DNA of 40,176 bases from an uncultured Flavobacteriales bacterium. Its GTDB lineage: Bacteria > Bacteroidota > Bacteroidia > Flavobacteriales > UBA7312. The notes beneath the pieces were generated by a model, which searched no databases, had not been told where the DNA came from, and saw only the letters and a program-made list of their open reading frames with translations. This document shows positions 18,669 to 28,565 of the stretch, in pieces. Position numbers and translations under genes: made by a program. Positions within the stretch are counted from its first letter, which is position 1. Each line of letters starts with the position of its first letter. The stretch is taken from the NCBI GenBank assembly GCA_913041085.1, contig CAJWHN010000006.1, positions 1-40,176 on the forward strand. Reading direction: 5' to 3'.

Positions 18669-19382
18669 ATGAAAAACTTTATAATCCTAATTAGCTCAGT
18701 TCTGTTGTTAGGCTGTAGTTCAAACTCCCAATCATTCATCAATTTAAACCCTATTGAATTCCAAACAGCTATTGAAAAAGAAGGAGGCATTATTTTAGAC
18801 GTTAGAACACCGCAAGAGGTCAGTAGTGGTGCCATAGAAAATGCCAGTACAATAGATTTTTACGACCATAATTTTGAGCGAAAAATCAGCAAAATTCAAA
18901 AAGATAAAACCGTCTATGTTTATTGTAAGAGTGGAGGTAGAAGTTCTCAAGCTGCCAAGTTGCTAGTCAAGTCTGGACAAGCCAAGGTGGTCAATTTGAG
19001 TGGAGGAGTTATGGCATGGCAAGCCACTCAATTACCATTAATACGAACTTCCAAAAAAGAAGATAAATCCATTCAGGAGTTATCCATTTCTGACTTCGAT
19101 ACTATGCTTAGTCAAAATAATTTAGTGTTAGCAGATTTTCATACTTTATGGTGTATGCCTTGTCGTAAAATATCTCCTATAATAGACGAGCTAAAAGAAG
19201 AATATGTAAGCTCGGCGCAAGTCCTTCGCATTGATATGGATAATAGTGAATTACTAGCAGAATCTTTTGAAATTAAGGCTGTACCAACTCTAATACTATT
19301 TAAGAATTCTAAAGAAATATGGAGACACACTGGCTTAATAAGTAAAGAAGAACTGACTCAGCTATTGGATTCTCACCTGTAG
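18669..19382 (+). CDS. lipoprotein with fused rhodanese and thioredoxin domains
   Basis: Lipobox LLLGCSSN; rhodanese ILDVRTPQEV...YVYCKSGGRSSQAAKLL; thioredoxin VLADFHTLWCMPCRKISPIIDEL...AVPTLILFKN. Confidence 0.88.
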   Translation: MKNFIILISSVLLLGCSSNSQSFINLNPIEFQTAIEKEGGIILDVRTPQEVSSGAIENASTIDFYDHNFERKISKIQKDKTVYVYCKSGGRSSQAAKLLVKSGQAKVVNLSGGVMAWQATQLPLIRTSKKEDKSIQELSISDFDTMLSQNNLVLADFHTLWCMPCRKISPIIDELKEEYVSSAQVLRIDMDNSELLAESFEIKAVPTLILFKNSKEIWRHTGLISKEELTQLLDSHL

Positions 19383-19394
19383 TTTAGTCTAAAG

Positions 19395-19762
19395 TGGAGC
19401 TGGTGGGAATCGAACCCACGTCCAAACAAGGAACTTAAGCGCTTTCTACATGTTTATTGCTTTTTGATTGTCGGGAAGGGTAAGGAAAAACACAACCATA
19501 CTCCAACCTTATCTTCTTAAATTTCGCTTTTTAGTCGAAGCACTAAAAAACTAGCCCAATCTTTTTATGATGCTTCATATGAACAAAAGCGCTGAGCCTT
19601 CTTTCATTCGGAAGCAAAGGCGTCCTAAATACTATACTTAGGCAGCCATAGCGTAGTTATACTCGCCATTTAAAAGTGTGTGAATTGATATTTACGAGCC
19701 AACAAACAACGCTCGACATGCTTACGGTTAACTTCATCTTGTAGTCAAAACCAGTCAGCCCC
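19395..19762 (-). ncRNA. ssrA: transfer-messenger RNA (tmRNA)
   Basis: 5' GGGGCTGACTGGTTTTGACTACAAG; tag ORF GGCGAGTATAACTACGCTATGGCTGCCTAA (GEYNYAMAA*) at 19638-19667; 3' GGACGTGGGTTCGATTCCCACCAGCTCCA. Confidence 0.95.
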
Positions 19763-19782
19763 AATAACTAAAGAACGATTAG

Positions 19783-19790
19783 CAAAAATA
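19783..19790 (-). promoter_or_regulatory. -7 box (TATTTTTG) candidate for ssrA
   Basis: TAnnTTTG on minus strand about 20 nt upstream of the tmRNA 5' end; no clear -33 TTTG at the expected spacing. Confidence 0.35.
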
Positions 19791-19862
19791 CAACTTTTTA
19801 CTTTGATTTAGCCGAATTTATAAAAGGCTATCTTTTATAGATAAAACATAAAGATATATACG

Positions 19863-20039
19863 ATGAAATCAGATTTTAAAGATATAAATGTAGAAGAAAA
19901 TGACGTTCCATATGCTTAGGAATATGTTAGTTTGTTAGTCAAACAAACAAAAATAGATGCCTATGAAGCGGTTAAAAATTTTTTAACTTCAAAAGAAGCG
20001 ATTTTAAATTATATGCATAAAAGAAAACGTAAGCGCTAG
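19863..20039 (+). pseudogene. small ORF with one in-frame amber codon: MKSDFKDINVEENDVPYA*EYVSLLVKQTKIDAYEAVKNFLTSKEAILNYMHKRKRKR*
   Basis: Manual translation; TAG at 19917-19919; the frame stays open on both sides with protein-like composition. Confidence 0.45.
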
Positions 20040-20094
20040 TTTTATTGTTTGGTATATAAGTTTTTTATTGCATAATTTCTCTTAATTTTGAGCT

Positions 20095-21309
20095 ATGGCT
20101 GAAATCAAAATTGGAATACTTAAAGAGGGTAAGACCCCACCAGATAAAAGAGTGCCTTTGACACCTATTCAGTGTAGGGATTTGATAACTCAATATCCAA
20201 ATCTAAGCTTGGTGGTTCAAAAAAGCTCTATTCGTTGTTTTGATGACGAAGAATACGCTAATTTAGGTATTCAACTAGTAGATGATGTATCCGATTGCGA
20301 TGTGTTATTTGGTGTAAAAGAGGTTGTAAAATCAGAATTAATTGAGCGTAAAACCTACTTCTATTTTTCTCACACTATTAAGGAACAAAGCTATAATAGA
20401 GTCTTGTTGCAAACTATGATTGCTAAAGGAATTTCAATGGTGGATTACGAAACCTTAACTCATGCAAATGGCAGACGTATTCTAGGTTTTGGTCGCTATG
20501 CTGGGGTTGTGGGCTGTTACAACGGATTTTTAGCTTATGGAAAAAGAACAAAACGATATTCTTTGAAAGCGGCTCATCTGTGTCATAATCGATTGGAAAT
20601 TGAACAGGAATTGCAAAAAGTGGATTTGCCAGCTGTTAAAATTATTGTTTCTGGTAATGGTAGAGTAGGGCAAGGGGCATTAGAAATAATTAAGCAATTA
20701 AATATTAGAGAAGTCAGTAAAGAAGAATTTGTATTACAAAGTTTTGACGAGTCTGTCTATGTGCATTTGGATTTTTACGATTATAACGAACGAATTGATG
20801 GTTCTGCCTTTTCGAACAAAGATTTTTTCTCAAATCCTCAATGGTTCCAGTCTTCCTTTATGAATTATGCTTCTTGTGCAGATATCTTCATTGCTGGGCA
20901 TTATTATGGTAAAGGTTCTCCATTTCTATTTACCAGAGAAGATGCAAAGTCCTCAGATTTTAAAATACGTACTATTGCTGATATTTCTTGCGATATTGAT
21001 GGTCCAGTAGCCTCAACTATTCGACCTTCTACCATTGCAGAGCCAATTTATGGCTATAACCCTCATACAGAATCTGAAGATGTCTTTGATAAAGATGATG
21101 TAATAGCTGTAATGGCTGTAGATAATTTACCTTGTGAGTTGCCGAAAGATGCTTCTGAAGATTTTGGTAATGCACTCATTCAACATGTCTTTCCTTGTTT
21201 GCTTGGTGAAGACTCAGAGCAAATTATTGCTCGAGCTACAATTTGTGAGAATGGTGATTTGAAAGCTAACTACGAGTATTTAAGAGAATACGTCAATACT
21301 AAAGACTAA
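20095..21309 (+). CDS. saccharopine dehydrogenase (LYS1-like)/AlaDH-PNT N-terminal domain oxidoreductase
   Basis: IGILKEGKTPPDKRVPLTPIQC, MVDYETLTHANGRRILGFGRYAGVVGCYNG, IIVSGNGRVGQGALEI, TIADISCDIDGPVASTIRPSTIAEPIYGY. Confidence 0.85.
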   Translation: MAEIKIGILKEGKTPPDKRVPLTPIQCRDLITQYPNLSLVVQKSSIRCFDDEEYANLGIQLVDDVSDCDVLFGVKEVVKSELIERKTYFYFSHTIKEQSYNRVLLQTMIAKGISMVDYETLTHANGRRILGFGRYAGVVGCYNGFLAYGKRTKRYSLKAAHLCHNRLEIEQELQKVDLPAVKIIVSGNGRVGQGALEIIKQLNIREVSKEEFVLQSFDESVYVHLDFYDYNERIDGSAFSNKDFFSNPQWFQSSFMNYASCADIFIAGHYYGKGSPFLFTREDAKSSDFKIRTIADISCDIDGPVASTIRPSTIAEPIYGYNPHTESEDVFDKDDVIAVMAVDNLPCELPKDASEDFGNALIQHVFPCLLGEDSEQIIARATICENGDLKANYEYLREYVNTKD

Positions 21310-21956
21310 ATCGATTTTAAATCGGCAATAGTTTGTGTAGGGTTTTCAGATTTGAAAACAAAACTTCCTGCTACCAATACATCTGCTCCAGCTTCTTTCA
21401 AGAGGGGTGCGTTACTAGAGTTAACACCGCCGTCAATCTCGATTTTAGTAGAGGCATTTTTACTTTGAATTAAGCTTTTCAATTCTCTGACTTTTTGATA
21501 TGTATTTTCTATAAATGATTGACCGCCAAAGCCAGGGTTTACTGACATTAAACAAACCAAGTCAATATCTTGAATAGTGTCTTTTAACAAGTCTACAGAA
21601 GTATGAGGGTTAAGTGCCACTCCTGCTAGCATACCTTCTGCCTTTATAGCTTGTAAAGTTCGGTGCAAGTGAGTACAAGCTTCATAATGTACCGTTAAGA
21701 TATCTGCACCTACTTCTTTAAAGGTTTTGATATACCTATCTGGATCTACAATCATCAGATGTACGTCCATTGTTTTTTTACTGTGCTTTTTGATAGCTTT
21801 AATAACAGGCATACCAAAAGATATATTGGGTACAAAAACACCATCCATCACATCGATATGAAACCAATCGGCTTGACTTTCATTAAGCATTTCACAATCC
21901 TTTTGAAGATTGGTAAAATCGGCAGCTAAAAGTGAGGGTGCTATTAAATGTGACAT
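21306..21956 (-). CDS. rpe: ribulose-phosphate 3-epimerase
   Basis: IAPSLLAADFTNL, WFHIDVMDGVFVPNISFG, MSVNPGFGGQSFI, IEIDGGVN, GADVLVAGSFVF. Confidence 0.95.
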   Translation of the reverse strand: MSHLIAPSLLAADFTNLQKDCEMLNESQADWFHIDVMDGVFVPNISFGMPVIKAIKKHSKKTMDVHLMIVDPDRYIKTFKEVGADILTVHYEACTHLHRTLQAIKAEGMLAGVALNPHTSVDLLKDTIQDIDLVCLMSVNPGFGGQSFIENTYQKVRELKSLIQSKNASTKIEIDGGVNSSNAPLLKEAGADVLVAGSFVFKSENPTQTIADLKSI

Positions 21957-21981
21957 AGTTATTAGATTATTTTGTGCAACA

Positions 21982-22013
21982 AAGTTAAAAAAAAAGAGAG
22001 CCGAAGCTCTCTT
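21982..22013 (-). terminator. rho-independent terminator downstream of rpoD
   Basis: AAGAGAGC-cgaa-GCTCTCTT hairpin followed on the minus strand by a U tract. Confidence 0.85.
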
Positions 22014-22017
22014 AAGT

Positions 22018-22881
22018 TTATCCCAAATAGGTTTTTAATATTTTACTTCTAGAAGTATGTTTCAGTCGGCGAACAGCTTTTTCCTTAATCTGTCTCACTC
22101 TCTCTCTAGTTAAGTCAAAGGCTTCGCCAATTTCCTCAAGAGTCATAGCGTGAGCACCATTCAAACCAAAATAGGCTTTAACCACTTCACCTTCTCTAGG
22201 TGTTAGTGTAGCTAAAGCTCTTCCGATTTCTTGTCTTAGTGAATCAATCATTAAGCCTTCATCTGGATTAGGACTATCTTCACTACCGATGACATTATAC
22301 ATATTACTGTCTTCTCCTTCTACTAATGGAGCGTCCATAGAAACGTGACGACCAGAATTTTTCATAGCCTGTTTGACTTCATCTTCAGACAAATCCAATT
22401 CTTTAGCCACTTCCTCAGCTGTTGGAGGTCTTTCCAATTGTTGTTCCAATAAGGCGTAAGCTTTATTGATTTTATTGATAGAGCCAATTTTGTTTAGTGG
22501 AAGTCTTACAATTCTAGACTGCTCAGCTAATGCTTGAAGAATAGACTGACGAATCCACCATACGGCATAGGAGATGAATTTAAAACCACGCGTTTCATCA
22601 AAACGTCTAGCAGCTTTTATCAAACCAAGGTTTCCTTCGTTGATTAAATCAGGAAGTGATAAACCTTGATTTTGATATTGCTTAGCTACTGAAACTACAA
22701 AACGTAGATTGGCTTTGGTAAGCTTCTCTAAAGCCATTTCATCACCTGCTTTGATACGTTGAGCTAATTCGACCTCTTCTTCTGCAGTAATAAGGTCTAC
22801 ACGACCAATTTCTTGCAAGTATTTATCTAGTGAAGCGGTTTCTCTGTTAGTTACCTGTTTGGTGATTTTTAGCTGTCTCAT
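22018..22881 (-). CDS. rpoD: primary RNA polymerase sigma factor RpoD/SigA (short Bacteroidetes form)
   Basis: [26 protein letters not shown] start; [81 protein letters not shown]-like C-terminus. Confidence 0.95.
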   Translation of the reverse strand: MRQLKITKQVTNRETASLDKYLQEIGRVDLITAEEEVELAQRIKAGDEMALEKLTKANLRFVVSVAKQYQNQGLSLPDLINEGNLGLIKAARRFDETRGFKFISYAVWWIRQSILQALAEQSRIVRLPLNKIGSINKINKAYALLEQQLERPPTAEEVAKELDLSEDEVKQAMKNSGRHVSMDAPLVEGEDSNMYNVIGSEDSPNPDEGLMIDSLRQEIGRALATLTPREGEVVKAYFGLNGAHAMTLEEIGEAFDLTRERVRQIKEKAVRRLKHTSRSKILKTYLG

Positions 22882-22958
22882 TTTGTAAGTTAAAATTAAT
22901 AATTCGGTTGTTCTAGCATTCTTATACGCTGTAAACAATCAAAGGTTACAACTATTGA

Positions 22959-25070
22959 TTATTTTTTTTCAGGTTTCGGTAAAAGTACTTTTCTTGACAA
23001 CCTTAACTTACCAGATTTAGCATCAATTTCAGTTAATTTAACTTCTACTTTATCGCCTTCTTTTAAAACATCTTCAACGTTTTCTACTCTTTCCCAATTG
23101 ATTTCAGAAATGTGTAATAAACCGTCTGTTCCTTTGCCAATATTTACAAATGCACCATAAGGCATAACAGAGCGAACAGTACCTGTATAAACATCTCCTA
23201 CTTCAGGAGTAAATGTCAATGCTTTAATTTCAGAAATAGCATTATCCAATAACTCTTGAGTAGTTCCTAAAATTTCTACCTTTCCTTGATTATCGATTTC
23301 CTCGATAGTTATTGTGGTGTCGGTATCAGACTGAAGTTGTTGGATAATTTTTCCACCAGGTCCAATTACTGCTCCAATAGTATCTTTTGGAATAAACATG
23401 ACATGTATTTTTGGTACATGAGGTTTAAGTTGAGCTCTTGTTTCAGAAATAGTATCCGTTAATTTACCTAAGATATGTAGTCTTCCAGCGTTGGATTGTT
23501 CTAACGCTTGAGTAAGGATCTCATAAGATAAGCCTTCAATTTTGATATCCATTTGACATGCAGTAATACCATCTTTAGTACCACATACTTTAAAGTCCAT
23601 ATCACCTAAGAAATCTTCATCTCCTAAGATGTCAGATAATACTGCAAAATTACTGCCATCAGTAATTAATCCCATAGCAATTCCAGAAACAGGTTTTCTT
23701 AGTTGAACACCTGCATCCATTAGTGCCATAGTACCTGCACATACCGTTGCCATAGAAGACGAACCATTAGATTCGAGTATGTCAGAAACTACTCTTACTG
23801 TGTATGGGTTGTCTTCATCAATCATTCTAGATAAGGCCCTTTGTGCTAAGTTACCGTGACCTATTTCTCTTCTGCTTACTCCTCTAATTGGTCTTGCTTC
23901 ACCTGTAGAAAATGGAGGGAAATTATAGTGTAGATAGAATCTTTCAGAGCCAACTTGGGTTACACCATCAATTCTATTCTCGTCCATTTTAGTACCTAAA
24001 GTAACTGTTGTGAGAGATTGTGTTTCTCCTCTAGTAAATAGAGCAGAACCATGAGGTCTTGGTAGATAATCTATTTCACACCAAATTGGACGAATGTCAG
24101 AAGGGCTACGGCCATCTAAACGAACATTTTCATTAAGTACCATATCTCTAACAGCTTTTTTCTCCGCTTTCTTGAAGTAAGCACCAAGCATAAAGCTCTT
24201 TTCTGCTAATTCTACTTCAGAAAGTGTTTCTTTGAAAGCGTCTTTAATGGCTTTGAAGTCGTTGCTTCTAGCGTGTTTTTCAGAGGCTTTTTTTGCTACA
24301 GCGTAGAATTTGTCATAGCAATATGCCATTACATTATCCTCTAATTCTTTATCGTGATTCTCGTGAGAGTATTCTCTTTTAGTTTCTGTGCCTACTGATT
24401 TAGTTAGTTCCAATTGAACAGCACAGTGGGTTTTGATTTCATCGTGAGCAAATTTGATAGCCTCTACCATTTCTGCTTCAGAAATTTCGTCCATTTCACC
24501 CTCAACCATTGCTACGCTATCTGCTGATGCTCCGATAACCATATCAATATCTGATTCTTCTAATTGAGCAGGGGTAGGGTTAGCTATTAATTCGCCATTG
24601 ACACGACCCACTCTAACTTCAGAAATAGGACCATTAAATGGTATGTCAGAAACTGCAAGTGCAGCAGATGCACCTAAACCTGCTAGCGCTTCTGGGCATA
24701 CGTTTTCATCGTGCGAAACTAGTGATAACATAATTTGTGTTTCAGCATGGTAGTCACTAGGGAAAAGTGGACGTAGTATTCTGTCTACTAATCTCATTAT
24801 TAATATTTCGTGATCTGTTGGTCTAGCTTCACGCTTTAAAAATCCTCCTGGAAAACGTCCATCTGCGGCGAATTTTTCTCTATAATCTACGGTAAGTGGT
24901 AGAAAGTCTACATCGTCTTTGGCCTCTTTGTTAGATACTACAGTAGCTAACAGAACAGAATTACCCATTCTCAATTCAACTGAACCATGCGCTTGTTTAG
25001 CGAGTTTACCAGTTCTTATTTCAATGGTTCTACCATCTTTCTGTTCAATTTTTTTTAAAATTTCTTTCAT
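22959..25070 (-). CDS. pnp: polyribonucleotide nucleotidyltransferase (PNPase)
   Basis: Two RNase PH domains, KH motif [14 protein letters not shown]1 domain [33 protein letters not shown]. Confidence 0.97.
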   Translation of the reverse strand: MKEILKKIEQKDGRTIEIRTGKLAKQAHGSVELRMGNSVLLATVVSNKEAKDDVDFLPLTVDYREKFAADGRFPGGFLKREARPTDHEILIMRLVDRILRPLFPSDYHAETQIMLSLVSHDENVCPEALAGLGASAALAVSDIPFNGPISEVRVGRVNGELIANPTPAQLEESDIDMVIGASADSVAMVEGEMDEISEAEMVEAIKFAHDEIKTHCAVQLELTKSVGTETKREYSHENHDKELEDNVMAYCYDKFYAVAKKASEKHARSNDFKAIKDAFKETLSEVELAEKSFMLGAYFKKAEKKAVRDMVLNENVRLDGRSPSDIRPIWCEIDYLPRPHGSALFTRGETQSLTTVTLGTKMDENRIDGVTQVGSERFYLHYNFPPFSTGEARPIRGVSRREIGHGNLAQRALSRMIDEDNPYTVRVVSDILESNGSSSMATVCAGTMALMDAGVQLRKPVSGIAMGLITDGSNFAVLSDILGDEDFLGDMDFKVCGTKDGITACQMDIKIEGLSYEILTQALEQSNAGRLHILGKLTDTISETRAQLKPHVPKIHVMFIPKDTIGAVIGPGGKIIQQLQSDTDTTITIEEIDNQGKVEILGTTQELLDNAISEIKALTFTPEVGDVYTGTVRSVMPYGAFVNIGKGTDGLLHISEINWERVENVEDVLKEGDKVEVKLTEIDAKSGKLRLSRKVLLPKPEKK

Positions 25071-25109
25071 TTTTCTTTGTCTATTTACATACTAACGGAT
25101 TTATACACA

Positions 25110-25135
25110 AAAAGGCAATTGAAAAATTGCCTTTT
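25110..25135 (-). terminator. hairpin between rpsO and pnp (terminator or attenuator/processing site)
   Basis: AAAAGGCAATT-GAAA-AATTGCCTTTT inverted repeat in the rpsO-pnp spacer. Confidence 0.75.
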
Positions 25136-25160
25136 GCGTATTGTCCGCTTAGAAGATACC

Positions 25161-25430
25161 TTATCTTCTTATTCCTAAATCTTTGATTAGCGCTCTATAT
25201 TTCTCGATATCTTTATTCATTAAGTAATCCAGAAGACCTCTTCTCTTACCGACAAGAAGTTGTAGCGAACGCTGTGTGTTTTTATCTTTTCTGTTATTTT
25301 TTAAGTGAGCTGTTAGGTAAGATATTCTGTTGGTAAATAAAGCTATTTGACCTTCAGTTGAACCTGTATTTTTTGAGTCACCGCCATATTTTTTAAAAAT
25401 GGCGTCTTTTTCTTTAGCAGTTAAATGCAT
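25161..25430 (-). CDS. rpsO: 30S ribosomal protein S15
   Basis: FGGDSKNTGSTEGQIA-like, RISYLTAHLKNNRKDKNTQRSLQLLVGKRRGLLDYL. Confidence 0.97.
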   Translation of the reverse strand: MHLTAKEKDAIFKKYGGDSKNTGSTEGQIALFTNRISYLTAHLKNNRKDKNTQRSLQLLVGKRRGLLDYLMNKDIEKYRALIKDLGIRR

Positions 25431-25512
25431 TCTATATTATTTTTTATATCCTAAAAATTGGTCTGCAAATATAGAAAAACTTTTAAATAAAGAAAGATAA
25501 TTCTCTTTATTT

Positions 25513-26358
25513 CTAGGAAGTGTACATATCTAGTAACAGAGAGACTTTGGATTTAAGGTTTTTTCGTTCAACTATAAAGTCTAAAAATCCGTGCTCTAAA
25601 ACAAATTCAGAGGTTTGAAATCCTTCGGGTAAACTTTTACCAATTGTTTCTTTAACTACTCTAGGACCAGCAAAACCAATTAGGGCTCCAGGTTCAGCAA
25701 TATTGACATCACCTAACATAGCAAATGATGCTGTTACACCACCTGTTGTAGGGTCGGTTAATAGTGAAATATAGGGCAGTTTAGCTTGTGCGAGCAAAGA
25801 GAGGTTAGCTGATGTTTTTGCCATTTGCATCAATGAAAAAGCGGCTTCCATCATTCTTGCTCCTCCAGATTTTGATATCATCATGAAACCACACTTTTGC
25901 TTGATAGCATGTTGTATAGCTCTACTGATTTTTTCTCCAACAACAGCACCCATAGAACCTCCAATGAAATTAAAGTTCATACAGGCAATAACAAGTGGTT
26001 TGCCTTCTATTTTACCAAATCCTGTAGTAATAGCATCTTTAAGACCTGTTTTTTCTTTAGACTGAATAAGTCTGTCTTTGTACTTTTTGGTATCCTCAAA
26101 TTTTAAGGGGTCTTTGGATTCCATTTTAGAATCTAATTCCTTGAATTTGCCGTCGTCAAAAAGAATTGCAAAATAGCGGCTGGCATTTATTCTTTCATGA
26201 AAGCCACATTTTTGACATACGCTTAAGCCTGATTCATGCTCTTCGGTTGGTACTATATGTTTACACTTAGGGCATTTATACCACAATCCTTCTGGGATTT
26301 CCTTTTTGTCATTGGTGGAAGTAGTAATGCCTCCGTGTATTCTTTTAAACCAACCCAT
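25513..26358 (-). CDS. accD: acetyl-CoA carboxylase carboxyltransferase subunit beta
   Basis: N-terminal zinc ribbon [77 protein letters not shown]. Confidence 0.96.
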   Translation of the reverse strand: MGWFKRIHGGITTSTNDKKEIPEGLWYKCPKCKHIVPTEEHESGLSVCQKCGFHERINASRYFAILFDDGKFKELDSKMESKDPLKFEDTKKYKDRLIQSKEKTGLKDAITTGFGKIEGKPLVIACMNFNFIGGSMGAVVGEKISRAIQHAIKQKCGFMMISKSGGARMMEAAFSLMQMAKTSANLSLLAQAKLPYISLLTDPTTGGVTASFAMLGDVNIAEPGALIGFAGPRVVKETIGKSLPEGFQTSEFVLEHGFLDFIVERKNLKSKVSLLLDMYTS

Positions 26359-26363
26359 TTTGT

Positions 26364-27425
26364 TTATTTCAAGGTATTAACGTTATTTAAATCAGCAAAG
26401 GCTTGATTGAGACGAATTTTGAAGGCTTCTTCGCCTTTTCTTTGCCATACTCTAGGGTCGTAATATTTTTTGTTTGGAATATCACTACCATCAGGGTTTC
26501 CTATCTGACTAGAAATATAATCTTTCTTTTCGTTCATGTAGTCCCTTACTCCAGAGGTAAAAGCGTATTGAAAATCTGTATCTAAATTCATTTTGATGAC
26601 GCCATATCCGATAGCTTCTCTAATATCTTCTACAGAGGAGCCTGAGCCTCCGTGAAATACAAAATTAACTGGATTTTCTTTGGTGCCAAATTTCTCCTTG
26701 ATGTGTATTTGAGAGTTTTTAAGAATTTTGGGTTGTAAATCAACATTGCCAGGCTTATAAACGCCGTGAACATTTCCAAATGCAGCAGCTACTGTAAATT
26801 TATCACTAACCTTCATTAACTCTTCGTATGCATAGGCTACTTCTTCGGGTTGAGTGTAAAGTTTTGAACTATCTACGTCAGAATTATCTACACCATCTTC
26901 TTCACCACCAGTAATGCCTAATTCAATTTCCAAAGTCATATCCATTTTGCTCATTCTTTCTAAATAGCGTTTACAGATATCAATATTTTCTTCTAATGGT
27001 TCTTCGGATAAATCTATCATGTGTGAGCTATACAATGACTTACCATGAACTCTATAAAAATCTTCACTGGCATCAAGTAGTCCATCTATCCAAGGTAAGA
27101 GCTTTTTAGCACAATGGTCGGTGTGTAAAATAATTGTAGCACCATATAGTTCTGCTAATTGGTGGGTGTGCATAGCACCTGAAATACCACCTGCTATTGC
27201 TGATTGATGCTTATCGTTTGACAGCCCTTTTCCAGCAAAAAATTGACTTCCTCCAGCTGAAAATTGAACCATTGCTGGAGAGTTATTATCTCTTGCAGCT
27301 TCCAAAACAGCATTAACACTACTTGTGTTAACTACATTGATTGCTGGTAATGCATACCCGTGTTTTTTAGCATGTTCAAAAATCTCTTGCACTTCGTTTC
27401 CTGTGGCTACGCCCGCTTTTATCAT
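26364..27425 (-). CDS. fbaA: class II fructose-bisphosphate aldolase
   Basis: [66 protein letters not shown]. Confidence 0.95.
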   Translation of the reverse strand: MIKAGVATGNEVQEIFEHAKKHGYALPAINVVNTSSVNAVLEAARDNNSPAMVQFSAGGSQFFAGKGLSNDKHQSAIAGGISGAMHTHQLAELYGATIILHTDHCAKKLLPWIDGLLDASEDFYRVHGKSLYSSHMIDLSEEPLEENIDICKRYLERMSKMDMTLEIELGITGGEEDGVDNSDVDSSKLYTQPEEVAYAYEELMKVSDKFTVAAAFGNVHGVYKPGNVDLQPKILKNSQIHIKEKFGTKENPVNFVFHGGSGSSVEDIREAIGYGVIKMNLDTDFQYAFTSGVRDYMNEKKDYISSQIGNPDGSDIPNKKYYDPRVWQRKGEEAFKIRLNQAFADLNNVNTLK

Positions 27426-27535
27426 CTTAAAATTAAATTATGTTAGTTATTAGGGCAAATGTATTAAATACTATTTTTTATTGAATGTTTCATAAATATA
27501 TTTTTTTACTTTCGGCTTAAAGTTTTAAACACAGA

Positions 27536-28240
27536 ATGTTAACTAAAAATCAAATTAAATTAATTCGTTCATTATCTCTTAAGAAGAATAGGCAAAAACA
27601 CGGTTTATTTATTGTCGAAGGGGAGAAACTAGTAAATGAAGTCCTCAGTTCTGACTGGGAGGTAGAGGGTATCTACGCTACAAAAGAATGGTTAGGAGAA
27701 AATGCAACAATCATTTCTAATAACGATTTAAGTAGGATTTCATCTCTAAAGACGCCAAATAAGGTAGTAGCCGTGGTTAAAATTAAAAAAGGTACATTGG
27801 ATATTAATAGTAATACAGTTTTAGCTTTAGATGGTATCAAAGACCCTGGCAATCTTGGTACTATTATACGTCTTGCAGATTGGTTTGGAGTTGAAGATAT
27901 TATTTGTTCAAATGACTGTGTAGATTATTTAAATCCTAAAGTGGTTCAGTCAAGTATGGGTTCGTTTACTAGAGTTAATCTTAATTATACAAGTTTAATG
28001 GATGCATTCAAAAAATATTCTGATTACAAATTGTTAATGACAGTATTAAATGGCACTCCACTTAGCGAAATGACAAATGCTGATAAAAAGATTGTTGTGA
28101 TGGGTAGTGAGTCTAAGGGAATTAGTAATAAGATTTTAGAATTAACAAGTGATAAAATTACTATTCCTAAATCTAAATCTTCAAAGGCCGAATCATTAAA
28201 TGTATCTGTTGCTGCAGCAATTATTCTTTCTGCTATTTAA
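27536..28240 (+). CDS. TrmH/SpoU family RNA 2'-O-methyltransferase
   Basis: LDGIKDPGNLGTIIRLADWFGVEDIICS, VVMGSESKGIS, ITIPKSKSSKAESLNVSVAAAIIL. Confidence 0.93.
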   Translation: MLTKNQIKLIRSLSLKKNRQKHGLFIVEGEKLVNEVLSSDWEVEGIYATKEWLGENATIISNNDLSRISSLKTPNKVVAVVKIKKGTLDINSNTVLALDGIKDPGNLGTIIRLADWFGVEDIICSNDCVDYLNPKVVQSSMGSFTRVNLNYTSLMDAFKKYSDYKLLMTVLNGTPLSEMTNADKKIVVMGSESKGISNKILELTSDKITIPKSKSSKAESLNVSVAAAIILSAI

Positions 28241-28505
28241 ATTTTTTGGTGTACTTAGCCAATAAGCCTGTCCATTTACAAGATTTACAATAAAAACGCT
28301 TAAAACCAAAAATACTGAGAGTTAGTGTGTTAATTTGTTTGTCGTATATTTTGCTTTTATATCTGTCTAGAGGGTTACTGCAAATAGGGCAACAATTACT
28401 GTAAGTTTTGTTTTTTAATCTAGACTTGTAGAGTTTTAATCTTAGAGTACACAAAACTAAAAGATATACGAAAATTAAAAGAATAAATAAAGCAATGAAA
28501 TCCAA
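28233..28505 (-). CDS. small TM protein with two CxxC motifs (zinc-ribbon-like)
   Basis: N-terminal TM; CCPICSNP...FYCKSCKWTG. Confidence 0.55.
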   Translation of the reverse strand: MDFIALFILLIFVYLLVLCTLRLKLYKSRLKNKTYSNCCPICSNPLDRYKSKIYDKQINTLTLSIFGFKRFYCKSCKWTGLLAKYTKKFK

Positions 28506-28565
28506 TTGGATAAAGGTTAGTGTTAAAAATACATTATTGCTAACTTAGGTAAATTTTTAATGACT

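Noticed and set aside
19395-19440. tRNA-like 3' end (TGGAGCTGGTGGGAATCGAACCCACG)
   Set aside because: It is the acceptor/T-arm of the tmRNA; the matching 5' half lies ~360 nt away, not in a tRNA-length unit.
25485-25512. AAATAAAGA...TCTTTATTT inverted repeat between accD and rpsO
   Set aside because: All A/T-rich, weak stem and no clean U-tract; not convincing as a terminator.
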